From: Chloroflexota bacterium
Lineage (GTDB): Bacteria > Chloroflexota > Ktedonobacteria > Ktedonobacterales > Ktedonobacteraceae
DNA length: 26,162 bases
Direction of reading: 5' to 3'
Assembly: GCA_027316975.1 (NCBI GenBank)
Contig: DAHVFL010000009.1
Location: forward strand, 1 to 26,162
The translations under genes were made by a program, and so were the position numbers. This document shows positions 1-7,215 of this stretch, piece by piece (the stretch's first letter is position 1; each line of letters begins with the position of its first letter). The notes below the pieces were generated by a model, which did no database searches, was not told where the DNA came from, and was given only the letters and a program-made list of their open reading frames with translations.

Positions 1-70
1 TGATTGCGCCCCAACGCATAGCAACTATGTCTAATACTATCAACATAACAAGCAGGATAAGGAACTCCAT
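1..70 (-). CDS. Start of a small hydrophobic protein, cut by the window edge
   Basis: Only the first 23 codons are present; the gene runs off the left edge. The reading begins MEFLILLVMLIV, continues with an Asp-Ile-Val stretch and reaches a basic/aromatic MRWG segment, so it looks like one N-terminal membrane helix followed by a short cytoplasmic tail. An excellent Shine-Dalgarno GAGGAGG lies 5-11 bases upstream of the ATG (on plus, positions 75-81). It is codirectional with the Ada gene, whose end is about 200 bp upstream. Short one-helix proteins of this shape are common in Chloroflexota genomes (recollection). No function can be given. Confidence 0.6.
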   Translation of the reverse strand, partial: MEFLILLVMLIVLDIVAMRWGAI

Positions 71-211
71 CACAGCCTCCTCTGAATAAAAAACCATGTG
101 TTTTGCATAAATTTTTCTACAATTTCCGGCATACACATTCACTATACAATTTATAGTAACAGAGAATGCTGCTGATTAGTACAGCCAAAGGCGAAAAATG
201 GTGAGAGTCAA
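71..211. other. AT-rich intergenic spacer
   Basis: AT-rich spacer between the Ada-end palindrome and the small membrane protein start. It should hold the promoter of the small gene, but no convincing -35/-10 pair was found. Nothing else is recognised. Confidence 0.4.
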
Positions 212-281
212 TATGTAGATACTGGTCAGAGGTCAAGCGCAGCTATATAGCTGCGCTTGACCTCTGACCAGTATCTACATA
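212..281. terminator. 70-bp perfect palindrome at the end of the Ada gene
   Basis: The two 35-nt halves are exact reverse complements with no spacer (centre between 246 and 247, AGCTAT|ATAGCT). The right half runs into the Ada gene and contains its TAG stop (275-277) and part of the preceding ATG codon. In RNA it would form an extremely stable hairpin from the last codons onward. No T-tract follows on either strand, so it is not a textbook intrinsic terminator, but the position suggests a 3'-end or termination structure. The next gene downstream is codirectional, so convergent transcription does not explain it. Confidence 0.6.
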
Positions 282-1348
282 ATTTGTTCCGCCTCTTTTT
301 CGAGCAATTGTTGCTTGCGTGATTCGCCCCAGCGGTAGCCGCCCATGTTGCCATCTTCTCGCACGATACGATGGCAGGGGATGACGATGGCAACGGGGTT
401 GGTGGCGCAGGCGTTCGCCACGGCGCGAGCGGCAGTGGGTTGGCCGATGATTTGCGCAACCTGGCTATAAGAGCGTGTTTCGCCGTAGGGGATGGCTTGT
501 AGCGCCTGCCAGACGCGCCGTTGAAAGGCGGTCGCCTGCACGTCAAGCGGCAAATCAAAGTGCGGCTGCTGCCCGTTGAGATGTCTCACCAACGTCTCAA
601 CCCAGTTGTGCAGGGGTGTACCATCAACATCATGCCTGATGTCCGCCATAGGATATTCTTTTTGAAACGCTTTTTCAAGCAAAGTATCCTCGTCGCCGAT
701 ACACACGGAACACACGCCCCTGTCTGTGGCCGCCACTAACAGGCGACCCAGAGGCGAATCGACGATGGTGTAGCTGATATGCATACCAGCGCCGCCGCGT
801 TGATACGTGGTGGGCGTCATGCCAAGTTGCCCTGGCGCGCGTTCGTACAGGCGGCTGCTCGAACTGTACCCGACCTCATATAATGCTTCGGTCACGGATT
901 CTCTCTCTTTCACTTGCGTCTTGAACTGCTCTAAACGGTAGGCTTCCGCGTACTGGCGGGGCGAAATGCCCATCACGCGCTTGAAAATGCGCTGCAAATG
1001 GAAGGGACTTCTATTAAATTGTTCGCTGAGATCGGCAAGGCTGATCGCGCCTTCAAGATGCTGCTCGATATAGCGGCAGATGCGTTGCGCGATTTCCACC
1101 TGCGGATCGGCCTGCGTCACCTCACGCGGTCGACAGCGCTTGCAGGCGCGATACCCCGCCTGCTCTGCCGCTTCTGGCGAAGCATAGAACGAGACGTTCT
1201 CGCGCTTTGGCTGCCTCGAAGGGCAAGACGGTTTACAGTAGATGCCTGTAGAACGCACAGCGACGAAAAATGTGCCGTTGGCGCGGCTATCCTTCCCTAC
1301 GACTGCCTGCCAGTATTGCTCTTCAATACCGTCTTTTACATGTTGCAT
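275..1348 (-). CDS. ada: Ada: bifunctional methylphosphotriester / O6-methylguanine-DNA methyltransferase and AraC-type regulator
   Basis: Repairs alkylated DNA by irreversible methyl transfer to its own cysteines; in the Ada family the methylated N-domain then activates the adaptive response. Domains in order: zinc-binding N-domain, AraC helix-turn-helix, linker, C-terminal MGMT domain with active-site motif PCHRIV and the downstream GYRWG loop. A GTG start at 1372 is possible, but the ATG at 1348 has SD AGGAG nine bases upstream. From that ATG the four zinc cysteines fall at residues 38, 42, 69 and 72, the same numbers as in E. coli Ada. The acceptor Cys is residue 325. Length (357 aa) is normal for Ada. 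The stop lies inside the 212-281 palindrome. Autoregulation is expected from the family but no ada box was identified. Confidence 0.95.
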   Translation of the reverse strand: MQHVKDGIEEQYWQAVVGKDSRANGTFFVAVRSTGIYCKPSCPSRQPKRENVSFYASPEAAEQAGYRACKRCRPREVTQADPQVEIAQRICRYIEQHLEGAISLADLSEQFNRSPFHLQRIFKRVMGISPRQYAEAYRLEQFKTQVKERESVTEALYEVGYSSSSRLYERAPGQLGMTPTTYQRGGAGMHISYTIVDSPLGRLLVAATDRGVCSVCIGDEDTLLEKAFQKEYPMADIRHDVDGTPLHNWVETLVRHLNGQQPHFDLPLDVQATAFQRRVWQALQAIPYGETRSYSQVAQIIGQPTAARAVANACATNPVAIVIPCHRIVREDGNMGGYRWGESRKQQLLEKEAEQIM

Positions 1349-1503
1349 TGTGCTTTTCTCCTGGTTTTTCACATCCTCACAGGTACATGATAAGATACTT
1401 TGAGCGGAGAGTCTATCCGTTTCTTGCGCTTAGAGTGCCTCAAAAACGTTATCTCTGAGAGAGACACTCAATTCCCATTCGAAAGACTTCGGATTTAACA
1501 ATA

Positions 1504-1537
1504 TTACCCCAGGAAACAGTGCAGATTCCTGGGGTAA
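1504..1537 (-). terminator. Hairpin after the TOPRIM-like gene
   Basis: Perfect 12-bp stem (1504-1515 with 1526-1537, core TTACCCCAGGAA) and a 10-nt loop, 21 bp beyond the stop of the minus-strand gene at 1559. On the minus strand it is followed by a short T-rich run (TATTGTT), fitting an intrinsic terminator for the ATPase/TOPRIM operon. Confidence 0.6.
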
Positions 1538-1558
1538 CTCATTTGAAGTAAACCGGGT

Positions 1559-2155
1559 TTAAGATTCCCAATCGGTCAGTGTTGATAGCGCTTGTAAACA
1601 GCGACGTAGGCTTTCTGACTCAATGGAAGCTGTATCTGGTCGCCAAAGTTCGTTTACGAACCGGGTTAATTGTGGAACATAGAGAGGACCAACCTTCGCT
1701 CCACTCATTGGGCGAGGCACTATATCCTCACGAAGACTTCTATTGCGACTGTGACGAGCAATATTAATCAGAGTCTCTTTTGGATCAAGGTCAAGATCGA
1801 AATTATGCTGCAGCCTTGACGAGGAGACTCCTAAAAATTGAGCCATGTTTTCCTTGTCGGCCAGTAACCATGATTCAATAGCCCGTACTGCAATACGGAG
1901 TCTCATACCTATGGCTGGATCAGGCAACCATTTGCTGAGAGCTTGCGAGGGACATTGACTATCCGTATCCAGATCTACAACGATAAACCAGGGCGCAAAT
2001 TGAGCTGCTTGATTATAATTAGGTATGCGTCTCAGTAGATCAGGCTTCCCTTTTCTGCCATATACCGTACCTACTTCCAGCCCGCAATGCTTCAATAAAC
2101 GTTTAGCAACCGGTTCATCGGTACTACCTTCTATAAGAACGTTAACTCGAATCAT
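1559..2155 (-). CDS. Small TOPRIM-like protein paired with an ATPase (DUF4276/RloB-like)
   Basis: A 198-residue protein with hallmarks of a TOPRIM fold: an N-terminal beta-strand ending in IEG with acidic Glu9 (plus Asp13, Glu14), then a hydrophobic strand ending in VDLDTD (Asp61, Asp63, Asp65), which would bind metal. A conserved-looking segment AIESWLLAD follows at 92-100, as in DUF4276/RloB-type TOPRIM proteins, and then DPKETL. TOPRIM proteins next to ABC/AAA ATPases are usually nucleases or nuclease-like effectors. It starts 34 bp after the ATPase stop, so the two are almost certainly co-transcribed. The DNA is more AT-rich than the flanking Ada and amidohydrolase genes, suggesting transfer. 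The TOPRIM call is from visible motifs; the exact Pfam family is uncertain. Confidence 0.7.
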   Translation of the reverse strand: MIRVNVLIEGSTDEPVAKRLLKHCGLEVGTVYGRKGKPDLLRRIPNYNQAAQFAPWFIVVDLDTDSQCPSQALSKWLPDPAIGMRLRIAVRAIESWLLADKENMAQFLGVSSSRLQHNFDLDLDPKETLINIARHSRNRSLREDIVPRPMSGAKVGPLYVPQLTRFVNELWRPDTASIESESLRRCLQALSTLTDWES

Positions 2156-2189
2156 TATAAATTCAAAGCTTCCCTACATATTTTTTATG

Positions 2190-3335
2190 CTAATCGTTTC
2201 CAAAAAATGAAAGCTGCTCAGACTTTGGTGGGCGTGTATGTGGTAAAACTGCATCGACAAGAGGCAATCCGGCATCAAGAAGTTGTTTTATTTCAATAAC
2301 GTCTTTGCTTACCTCCACTCTAGTTCCACCACTAGCCGGGTATAGAAGCAACACCTCATCAGGGGCTACCCCTTCATCTCGTAGAAGGTCACTACTGTGA
2401 GTGCTTACCAGTATTTGACGCGCTTGTTTTCTTTGAGACTTCTGAATCGAGGACATCATCTGTGGAATGCGACTCGCTACTTCTGTATGTAATGAAAGCT
2501 CTGGTTCTTCTAAGATTAAAGGACCTGTTCCATCCAATAAAGCCCAGAGTAGTCCCATTAGACGTAGAGTTCCATCAGAAAAATCTGCTTCGGTCTGCCA
2601 GGCACCTTTACTTCGCCAATGATCATATTTCGCTCGTAAATGTGGAACGCCTCTATCATCCTTAAATTGCGAAAGTTCCTGAAGTTGGGGTACTGCAACG
2701 CGTAATGCATTTTGAATGCGGCGCAGGCGTGATTCTTGAGTTTTCTTTGGGGAACTTGCTATTTGTTCGAGAAAATCACCGCCAAAGGGGTCAAACTTTT
2801 TCCCTACAGAGCGTTCAGGGTCGCGAATCAGTTGCGGCACAATATGGTAATAACGTATAGTATTGAAAAATTCAGCTATTTCTCGAAAATCACGATTTGA
2901 ATTGATTTGCTCTAAATGAGTTTGGCGCAATAGCTCTCTATCTTCATTATCGCGCTTATTAGGTCGTTCGAGGAGAAGTATATTCGATTTCCAAATTTTT
3001 TCTTCTTTCAAAAAAGGTCTGGAATTATTATCTTGCACAATACCAATACGATATCTCCACGCTACTTCATCATTATCCTCTATTTGAACATCTATAATAA
3101 TCTCAGGATAACGGCGAGCAGCCAAACTACGCAAACGAGAAACGCCGCCGCGATCTTCCACAGCCTTTTCAAGTCCACCGCCAACTCGAACAAGGTCACG
3201 TAGAAAGCGAAAAACGTCTAGTAGATTAGATTTACCAGACGCATTGGGACCTATCAAAAACATACGTTGCTGGAGTGGAGCATCTACACGGGTAAAGTTT
3301 CGCCAGTTCTCAAGATGGATTTTTGAAAATCTCAT
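2190..3335 (-). CDS. AAA/ABC-type ATPase (AAA_21, RecF/OLD-like) of a putative defence cassette
   Basis: 381 residues with a full ABC-type nucleotide-binding domain. The N-terminal strand 'I.LENWRNF' is typical of RecF/SMC/OLD heads. Walker A is GPNASGKSN (29-37), the signature-like motif is FSDGTLR (252-258), Walker B is LILEEPE (273-279) and the switch histidine is in STH (311-313). The middle (about 90-240) is charged and lacks a long coiled coil, so this is an AAA_21/AAA_15-type ATPase and not a full SMC. There is no TOPRIM domain in this polypeptide; it is on the next gene. Start ATG has SD GAGGAA six bases upstream and an extended -10 about 45 bp upstream. Expected role: ATP-driven sensor or regulator of the TOPRIM partner, as in OLD/PARIS-like systems (inference). 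Confidence 0.85.
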   Translation of the reverse strand: MRFSKIHLENWRNFTRVDAPLQQRMFLIGPNASGKSNLLDVFRFLRDLVRVGGGLEKAVEDRGGVSRLRSLAARRYPEIIIDVQIEDNDEVAWRYRIGIVQDNNSRPFLKEEKIWKSNILLLERPNKRDNEDRELLRQTHLEQINSNRDFREIAEFFNTIRYYHIVPQLIRDPERSVGKKFDPFGGDFLEQIASSPKKTQESRLRRIQNALRVAVPQLQELSQFKDDRGVPHLRAKYDHWRSKGAWQTEADFSDGTLRLMGLLWALLDGTGPLILEEPELSLHTEVASRIPQMMSSIQKSQRKQARQILVSTHSSDLLRDEGVAPDEVLLLYPASGGTRVEVSKDVIEIKQLLDAGLPLVDAVLPHTRPPKSEQLSFFGND

Positions 3336-3379
3336 GCATTATTCCTCAGCCAAATGGCTATCGATGTGCTTGCTATTTG

Positions 3380-3385
3380 ATTATA
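3380..3385 (-). promoter_or_regulatory. Extended -10 promoter of the ATPase/TOPRIM cassette
   Basis: On the minus strand the sequence reads TGC-TATAAT, a perfect -10 hexamer with the TGn extension, about 45 bp upstream of the ATPase ATG. No good -35 is visible, which an extended -10 can tolerate. Confidence 0.55.
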
Positions 3386-3524
3386 GCAGCATTGTCCATC
3401 ATTATGTGATCTGATTTCTTTTGAATTGATTCAGCTTTTCTCGCTCTGAAACTTGGACACGAGAGGTAGTTGGAGATGATATAAGCGAAATGCCATCAAC
3501 AAACCACGTCCAGCCCCGGCTACG

Positions 3525-3533
3525 TGATACAAT
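3525..3533 (+). promoter_or_regulatory. Extended -10 promoter of the M20 amidohydrolase gene
   Basis: TGA-TACAAT, an extended -10 match, ends 45 bp before the ATG at 3579. No clear -35 was found. Confidence 0.4.
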
Positions 3534-3578
3534 GTACCAGGAGGAGTCACACTTATTTACCGTACCCCTGGAGGTTCC

Positions 3579-4769
3579 ATGTCTGAAATTGACCGTTTGA
3601 AGTCTGATATTGATGAACTCGTGCCGGATTTGATTGCCACGCGCCGCGATCTGCATGAACACCCCGAACTGGCTTTTGAAGAGGTGCGCACCTCTGGCAT
3701 TGTGGCGCAACGTTTGCAAAAGTTAGGGTTGGAGGTGCAGACCGGAGTGGCGAAGACTGGCGTGATCGGATACTTACGCGGCGGCGCGAGCAAGCCCGGC
3801 GCGAAAACGATTGCTATTCGCGCCGATATGGACGCGCTACCAATTTATGAATTGAACGAGATCGATTATCGCTCGCAAACGGATGGCAAGATGCACGCCT
3901 GTGGTCATGATGGGCATACCTCGATCCTGCTGGCCGTCGCCGATATTTTGACGAAACGCAGGGATGACCTGGCGGGCAACGTCAAATTCGTCTTCCAGCC
4001 TGCCGAAGAGAGGGTCGGCGGGGCCGCGCCGATGGTCGCAGAGGGGGCGATGAATGGCGTTGACGGCGTGATTGGCCTGCACCTCATCAGCGACTACCCG
4101 CTGGGGCGCGTCGGAGTGCGTTCAGGCCCCGTCTTTGCCAGCGCGGATAAGGTTGTGCTGACCGTTCACGGCAGGGGTGGTCATGCCGCTATGCCCGAAA
4201 CGACGGTTGACCCCATCGTCATCGCGGCCTATATCGTGACCGCGCTGCAGACGCTCATCAGCCGCGAGACATCGCCTTTCAGCCCGGCGGTCATCACCAT
4301 CGGTGAAATTAAGGCCGGGACGGCTTTTAATATTATTCCCGAAACGGCGGTGATGCACGGCACTATGCGCGCCTTCGCCAAAGAACACCGCGCCAAACTG
4401 CTGCGCCGCATAACAGAGGTAGCAACGGGCATAGCGAGCGCTATGGGTGGCTCGTGTGATATGGAATTGGGCGACGGTTGCCCACCCTGCGTCAACGACG
4501 CGGGCATGACAGAACTGGTGCAAAACGCCGCACTTGCTACTGTTGGCGAGAAGGACGTGGATACAAGCGAGGAGGTCTTGAGCGCCGGCAGCGACGATAT
4601 GGCCCGTTTCCTCGATGCCGTGCCGGGCTGTTACTTCATTGTGGGCGCGAAAAATCCGGCTAAAGGAGCTGATTATCCCCACCATCACCCGCGCTTCAAC
4701 ATCGATGAGGACGCGCTGCCCGTCGCCGTCGAAGTGCTATCACGCGCCGCAATGGATTTTCTAAAATAG
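3579..4769 (+). CDS. M20-family metal-dependent amidohydrolase (N-acyl-amino-acid / IAA-amino-acid hydrolase type)
   Basis: Cytosolic peptidase-family M20D hydrolase that removes an acyl group from N-acyl amino acids (hippurate, IAA-amino acid or N-acetyl amino acid type; substrate not decidable). Visible motifs: HEHPELAFEE near residue 26, RADMDALPI near 81, metal site HACGHDGH with Cys108, His110 and His113, QPAEE with Glu143/Glu144, His168, and a C-terminal HHHPRF segment at 368-372. Length 396 aa is typical. Start ATG preceded by SD TGGAGG. No signal peptide. The MBL-Rieske gene follows on the same strand 112 bp downstream, with the 4765-4837 palindrome between them; that palindrome contains the TAG stop of this gene. 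Confidence 0.93.
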   Translation: MSEIDRLKSDIDELVPDLIATRRDLHEHPELAFEEVRTSGIVAQRLQKLGLEVQTGVAKTGVIGYLRGGASKPGAKTIAIRADMDALPIYELNEIDYRSQTDGKMHACGHDGHTSILLAVADILTKRRDDLAGNVKFVFQPAEERVGGAAPMVAEGAMNGVDGVIGLHLISDYPLGRVGVRSGPVFASADKVVLTVHGRGGHAAMPETTVDPIVIAAYIVTALQTLISRETSPFSPAVITIGEIKAGTAFNIIPETAVMHGTMRAFAKEHRAKLLRRITEVATGIASAMGGSCDMELGDGCPPCVNDAGMTELVQNAALATVGEKDVDTSEEVLSAGSDDMARFLDAVPGCYFIVGAKNPAKGADYPHHHPRFNIDEDALPVAVEVLSRAAMDFLK

Positions 4770-4837
4770 GAAGTGGAAGAATTGCTGCATCTTCACCGCG
4801 TCGCGGTGAAGATGCAGCAATTCTTCCACTTCCTATT
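4765..4837. terminator. 73-bp perfect palindrome overlapping the amidohydrolase stop codon
   Basis: Two exact 36-nt complementary arms around a single central T (4801; centre CCGCG-T-CGCGG). It starts two bases before the TAG stop (4767-4769) and ends 32 bp before the SD of the next, codirectional gene. No U-tract follows. It would fold into a 35-bp hairpin beginning at the stop codon. Its sequence is unrelated to the other gene-end palindromes here. Confidence 0.6.
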
Positions 4838-4881
4838 AAACAGAGGCTTAAACATAGAACCACGGTAAAGGAGATCGTGCA

Positions 4882-6603
4882 TTGAAGATTACGTTCCTCG
4901 GACAGGCTGGCATTTTTATTGAAACCCGCTATGGAAGTATTTTGTGCGATCCCTGGTTTAATCCTGCCTACTTCGCTTCGTGGTTCCCGTTCCCCGGCAA
5001 CGAAGAGGTTGACCGCGAGAAACTGGCGCGCCCCACCTACCTGTATGTTTCGCACCTGCACCACGATCATTTTGATCCGCAGTTCTTGCAAGAGCATGTC
5101 TGGAAAGAGGCAACGGTCATCTTGCCCGATTACCCGTTGGATTTGCTGGAACGCAGCCTGCGCAAACTGGGCTTCACAAAATTCATTTATACGAAGAATG
5201 CCGAAGTCCTGGAGGTTGATGGGCTGCGCTTGATGGTGATGGCGATGGTCGCGCCCATCGATGGCCCGCTGGGTGACTCGACTTTGATGGTGGACGACGG
5301 CGAAACGCGCATCCTCGATCAGAACGATTCGCGCCCGATGGACCTGGATAAGCTGAACAGTTTCGGCCCTTTTGACGCGCACTTTGTGCAGTTCTCCGGC
5401 GCGATCTGGTATCCGATGGTTTACCAGTTTCCGGAGAAGATGATGCAGGCGCTGGGACGCAAGAAACGCGAAAACGAGATGGCGCGCGCCCTGCGCTATA
5501 TCAATGAAATTGGCGCGAAGTTTGTGGTACCTTCTGCTGGCCCGCCCTGTTTTCTGGACGACCACCTTTTTAGCTTTAACGACTTCGACCGCGATCCCGC
5601 CAATACCTTTCCAGACCAGACCGTCTTTATCGAGTATATGCAGGCCAACGGACTGAATAATGGCCGCCTGATGATACCTGGCACTGTTGGTACACTCGAA
5701 CGCGATGGCAATCAATCGGGCGGACGCGATAAATTGGGCGGACGCGATAAATCGCGTCCCTACTTTCGTATTGAGCATCCATTGCCCGACAAAGAGGTGC
5801 AGGCGATCTTTAGCGAGAAACGCGCGTACCTGGAACGTTACCGGGAGCGTCAATTGCCGGTCATTGAGGCGCAAAAGGCATCCTGGCCGCGCGGGCAGGT
5901 GGATGTCCTGGATTCGATACGAGCATGGTTCGAGCCACTGATGGAGCAGGCCGACCTGACGGCGGTTGGCATCAACGGGCGCGTGCTGATCGACTGCGAC
6001 GCGCGGCAGATCGTGCTGGATTTTCATACGCGCCGTGTCTACGCCTGGCACGAGGAAGAGTGGGATTACCGCTTTCATATTGACCGCGCCCTGCTGGAAT
6101 ACTGCATTATCCATCATGAAGAGGACTGGATCAACCAGATTTTCCTCTCCTGTCGCTTCGAGGCGCAGCGCAAAGGAGCCTACAACGAGTACGTCTACAA
6201 CTTCTTCAAGTGCCTCACACCCGAACGCCTGCAATACGCTGAAGGCTACTACGCCGAAAAAACTGCTGTGCAACAGTTGTGGGAGAGCAACGGCTATCGC
6301 ATCCAGCGCCGCTGCCCGCACCTGAAAGCCGACCTGACACGCTTCGCCAAAATCGAAAACGGCGTGCTAACCTGCACTATGCACGGCTGGCAGTTCGAGC
6401 TTGCCACCGGACGCTGTTTGACCTCAGAGGGGCATCCGTTGTACGCGCAACCTATCGAGCAAAAAGATGCAGTGGGAGAAACGCATGAGGATATCCAGCT
6501 AAATGGTCAGGAAACAGCAGCCCAATATATTAGAACGAAGTGTGACCACTGCTGGTACAATCCGAAGGATATTCGGGAGGCAACGAAGAAAAGTAACGAA
6601 TGA
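4882..6603 (+). CDS. MBL-fold metallohydrolase fused to a C-terminal Rieske [2Fe-2S] domain
   Basis: 573 residues. The N-terminal part is a UlaG-like metallo-beta-lactamase fold: MKITFLGQAG start, LCDPWF strand, and metal motif HLHHDH (His58, His60, Asp62, His63). A long middle region of unassigned function follows. The C-terminus carries a Rieske motif: Cys478-Pro-His480 and, 17 residues later, Cys498-Thr-Met-His501-Gly-Trp. A further CxxC (Cys554, Cys557) lies after the Rieske domain. The TTG start (4882) has a strong AAAGGAG SD eight bases upstream and gives the canonical MBL N-terminus; no ATG fits. The nearest described combination of MBL and Rieske domains is the CMP-Neu5Ac hydroxylase type, but there the Rieske domain is N-terminal. 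Enzymatic function not known. An in-frame repeat insertion lies at 5718-5763. Probably soluble (no signal peptide). Confidence 0.85.
   Translation: MKITFLGQAGIFIETRYGSILCDPWFNPAYFASWFPFPGNEEVDREKLARPTYLYVSHLHHDHFDPQFLQEHVWKEATVILPDYPLDLLERSLRKLGFTKFIYTKNAEVLEVDGLRLMVMAMVAPIDGPLGDSTLMVDDGETRILDQNDSRPMDLDKLNSFGPFDAHFVQFSGAIWYPMVYQFPEKMMQALGRKKRENEMARALRYINEIGAKFVVPSAGPPCFLDDHLFSFNDFDRDPANTFPDQTVFIEYMQANGLNNGRLMIPGTVGTLERDGNQSGGRDKLGGRDKSRPYFRIEHPLPDKEVQAIFSEKRAYLERYRERQLPVIEAQKASWPRGQVDVLDSIRAWFEPLMEQADLTAVGINGRVLIDCDARQIVLDFHTRRVYAWHEEEWDYRFHIDRALLEYCIIHHEEDWINQIFLSCRFEAQRKGAYNEYVYNFFKCLTPERLQYAEGYYAEKTAVQQLWESNGYRIQRRCPHLKADLTRFAKIENGVLTCTMHGWQFELATGRCLTSEGHPLYAQPIEQKDAVGETHEDIQLNGQETAAQYIRTKCDHCWYNPKDIREATKKSNE
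5718..5763 (+). repeat. Dispersed palindromic repeat inserted in frame in the MBL-Rieske gene
   Basis: Two direct copies of GGGCGGACGCGATAAAT (5718-5734 and 5736-5752, period 18 bp) encode GGRDKL-GGRDKS. The second copy continues into its own inverted complement, giving arms GGACGCGAT / ATCGCGTCC (5740-5748 and 5751-5759) and ending CCTAC. The same unit, with three differences in 24 bases, is found outside genes at 11737-11760. This marks it as a mobile or amplified repeat, not ordinary coding sequence. The reading frame is kept. Confidence 0.65.
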
Positions 6604-6656
6604 CGACCGCGTGGGGAAATGGCCCGACGGCCATTTCCCCACGCGGTCGTCATTCG
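6597..6656. terminator. Perfect inverted repeat containing both convergent stop codons
   Basis: 28-bp perfect arms (6597-6624 and 6629-6656) and a four-base loop CGAC. The TGA of the plus gene (6601-6603) lies in the left arm, and the TGA of the minus carbonic anhydrase gene (6650-6652) is its exact mirror in the right arm. Both proteins therefore end in Glu-stop encoded by mirrored bases. It should act as a bidirectional 3'-end structure for both transcripts. No U-tract. Confidence 0.7.
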
Positions 6657-7144
6657 ACTTGTATCAGCTTACCGCTCTTCACGTCATAAATGAAACCGCT
6701 TACTTCCACATTGTTCAGAATCAGGGGCGAGGATTTGATGGTGGCGACATCATCGCGGACGGACTGTTCCAGGTCTTTGAATGGAAGAAAGTCGATGTGA
6801 TCGGCGTTGGCGTGGAGGTCTTGCTTGATCTTTGAGCGCAAGTCGTCGTTGCTGAAGGTCAACATGCCGCAATCGGTATGGTGAATCACGACGACGGTAG
6901 TGGTTCCGAGTAGTTGCTGGGAAATAACTAGCGAGCGAATGGCATCCTCGCTTGCCCGGCCACCGGCATTGCGAATGACATGCGCGTCGCCTTCATCAAG
7001 CCCCAGGAAGCGGGCGGGATGCAGGCGCGCATCCATACAGGTGAGAACAGCTACATGGCGGGCAGGGGGCATGAGTAAATGTCCCTTTTGAAAGCTCGAA
7101 GCATAGGCATCGTTTGCCTTGCGAAATTCATCAACAACTGACAT
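6650..7144 (-). CDS. Beta-carbonic anhydrase (short, type II-like)
   Basis: Cytosolic zinc enzyme interconverting CO2 and bicarbonate. The zinc-site motifs are intact: CMDAR (Cys36, Asp38, Arg40) and HTDCGM (His89, Cys92). The middle carries the RNAGGR stretch (58-63) that lines the active site. At 164 residues it belongs to the short beta-class seen in actinobacteria and Chloroflexota. Start ATG has SD AAAGGAG six bases upstream. It lies 71 bp downstream of the thioredoxin gene on the same strand, so it may share a transcript with the thioredoxin/DUF4395 pair. Its stop lies inside the 6597-6656 inverted repeat. Confidence 0.93.
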   Translation of the reverse strand: MSVVDEFRKANDAYASSFQKGHLLMPPARHVAVLTCMDARLHPARFLGLDEGDAHVIRNAGGRASEDAIRSLVISQQLLGTTTVVVIHHTDCGMLTFSNDDLRSKIKQDLHANADHIDFLPFKDLEQSVRDDVATIKSSPLILNNVEVSGFIYDVKSGKLIQVE

Positions 7145-7215
7145 AGCTAGCTCCTTTTAAGATTCGTGAAGAACACAAAAAGTTCATCACGCTGTACAGG
7201 CATAAAACAATCAGT

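Noticed and set aside
3402..3719. 105-codon minus-strand frame overlapping the amidohydrolase start
   Set aside because: It overlaps the well-supported M20 gene and its promoter, and has no recognisable domain or SD.
4696..6321. 541-codon open frame on the minus strand
   Set aside because: It lies opposite the MBL-Rieske gene, whose MBL and Rieske motifs are unmistakable. The minus translation shows no family motif and begins and ends in unrelated sequence; long antisense frames are common in GC-rich genes.
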